In this document: in pieces, positions 4,998 to 5,015 of the stretch
How the letters are laid out: each line of letters begins with the position of its first letter
Position numbering within the stretch: the first letter of the stretch is position 1
Assembly (NCBI GenBank): GCA_031256815.1
Contig: JAIRPU010000160.1
Span: 1 to 5,015 of the forward strand
Length of the DNA: 5,015 nucleotides
From: Spirochaetaceae bacterium
GTDB lineage: Bacteria; Spirochaetota; Spirochaetia; Treponematales; Breznakiellaceae
Direction of reading: 5' to 3'
The notes under the pieces: model-generated
Told to the model about the DNA's origin: nothing
Databases searched by the model: none
The model's input: only the letters and a program-made list of their open reading frames with translations
Made by a program: the position numbers and the translations under genes

Positions 4998-5015
4998 GAG
5001 GCCGCTCTGCGGCCA
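4930..5015. repeat. GC-rich palindromic stretch at binding-protein start
   Basis: Composition rises sharply here compared with the AT-rich body of the minus-strand gene. Positions 4930-4943 are a perfect 14-nt palindrome (GCGCGGCGCCGCGC). GGCCGC (5000-5005) and GCGGCC (5009-5014) form a six-pair stem with a TCT loop, the same style as the small hairpins of 1-340. The stretch covers the first 23 or so codons of the minus-strand gene and its upstream flank, and continues past the window edge. Confidence 0.55.

Overview
The window looks like a spirochaete chromosome, most likely a termite-gut or related Treponema. The evidence is indirect: moderate-GC coding sequence with Sec machinery, a secreted TPR protein and a lipoprotein-type binding protein of the kind common in that group, and gene gaps filled with GC-rich palindromic and tandem repeats. 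No rRNA or other marker gene fixes the taxonomy, so this remains an inference.

Layout. Positions 1-340 hold no convincing gene; they are a dense cluster of inverted repeats. A well-formed sigma70-type promoter (371-399) then drives a selenium block on the + strand: selC, the selenocysteine tRNA with UCA anticodon (423-516); a small DUF3343 (putative Se/S carrier-like) protein (about 566-823); and selD, selenophosphate synthetase (844-1881). The gaps are short and no strong terminator separates them, so all three may be transcribed together. A second non-coding patch (1882-2114) contains a 31-nt tandem repeat and a 30-nt perfect direct repeat. After it come an exported TPR protein (2115-2768) and peptidase T, pepT (2785-4044), probably co-transcribed. 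Facing them on the - strand is a TroA/BtuF-like ABC transporter substrate-binding protein (4041-4997). Its stop codon overlaps the pepT stop, and its N-terminus lies in another very GC-rich palindromic stretch that runs to the window end.

How the genes work together. SelD makes selenophosphate from selenide and ATP. SelA (not in the window) uses it to convert seryl-tRNA(Sec), built on the selC product, into selenocysteyl-tRNA, which SelB delivers to in-frame UGA codons. The DUF3343 protein sits between the tRNA gene and selD and carries a CGFC motif; a selenium-carrying or selenium-donating role is the most interesting functional hypothesis here. The TPR protein, PepT and the binding protein have no evident link to selenium. 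PepT and the binding protein fit a peptide- and cofactor-scavenging lifestyle.
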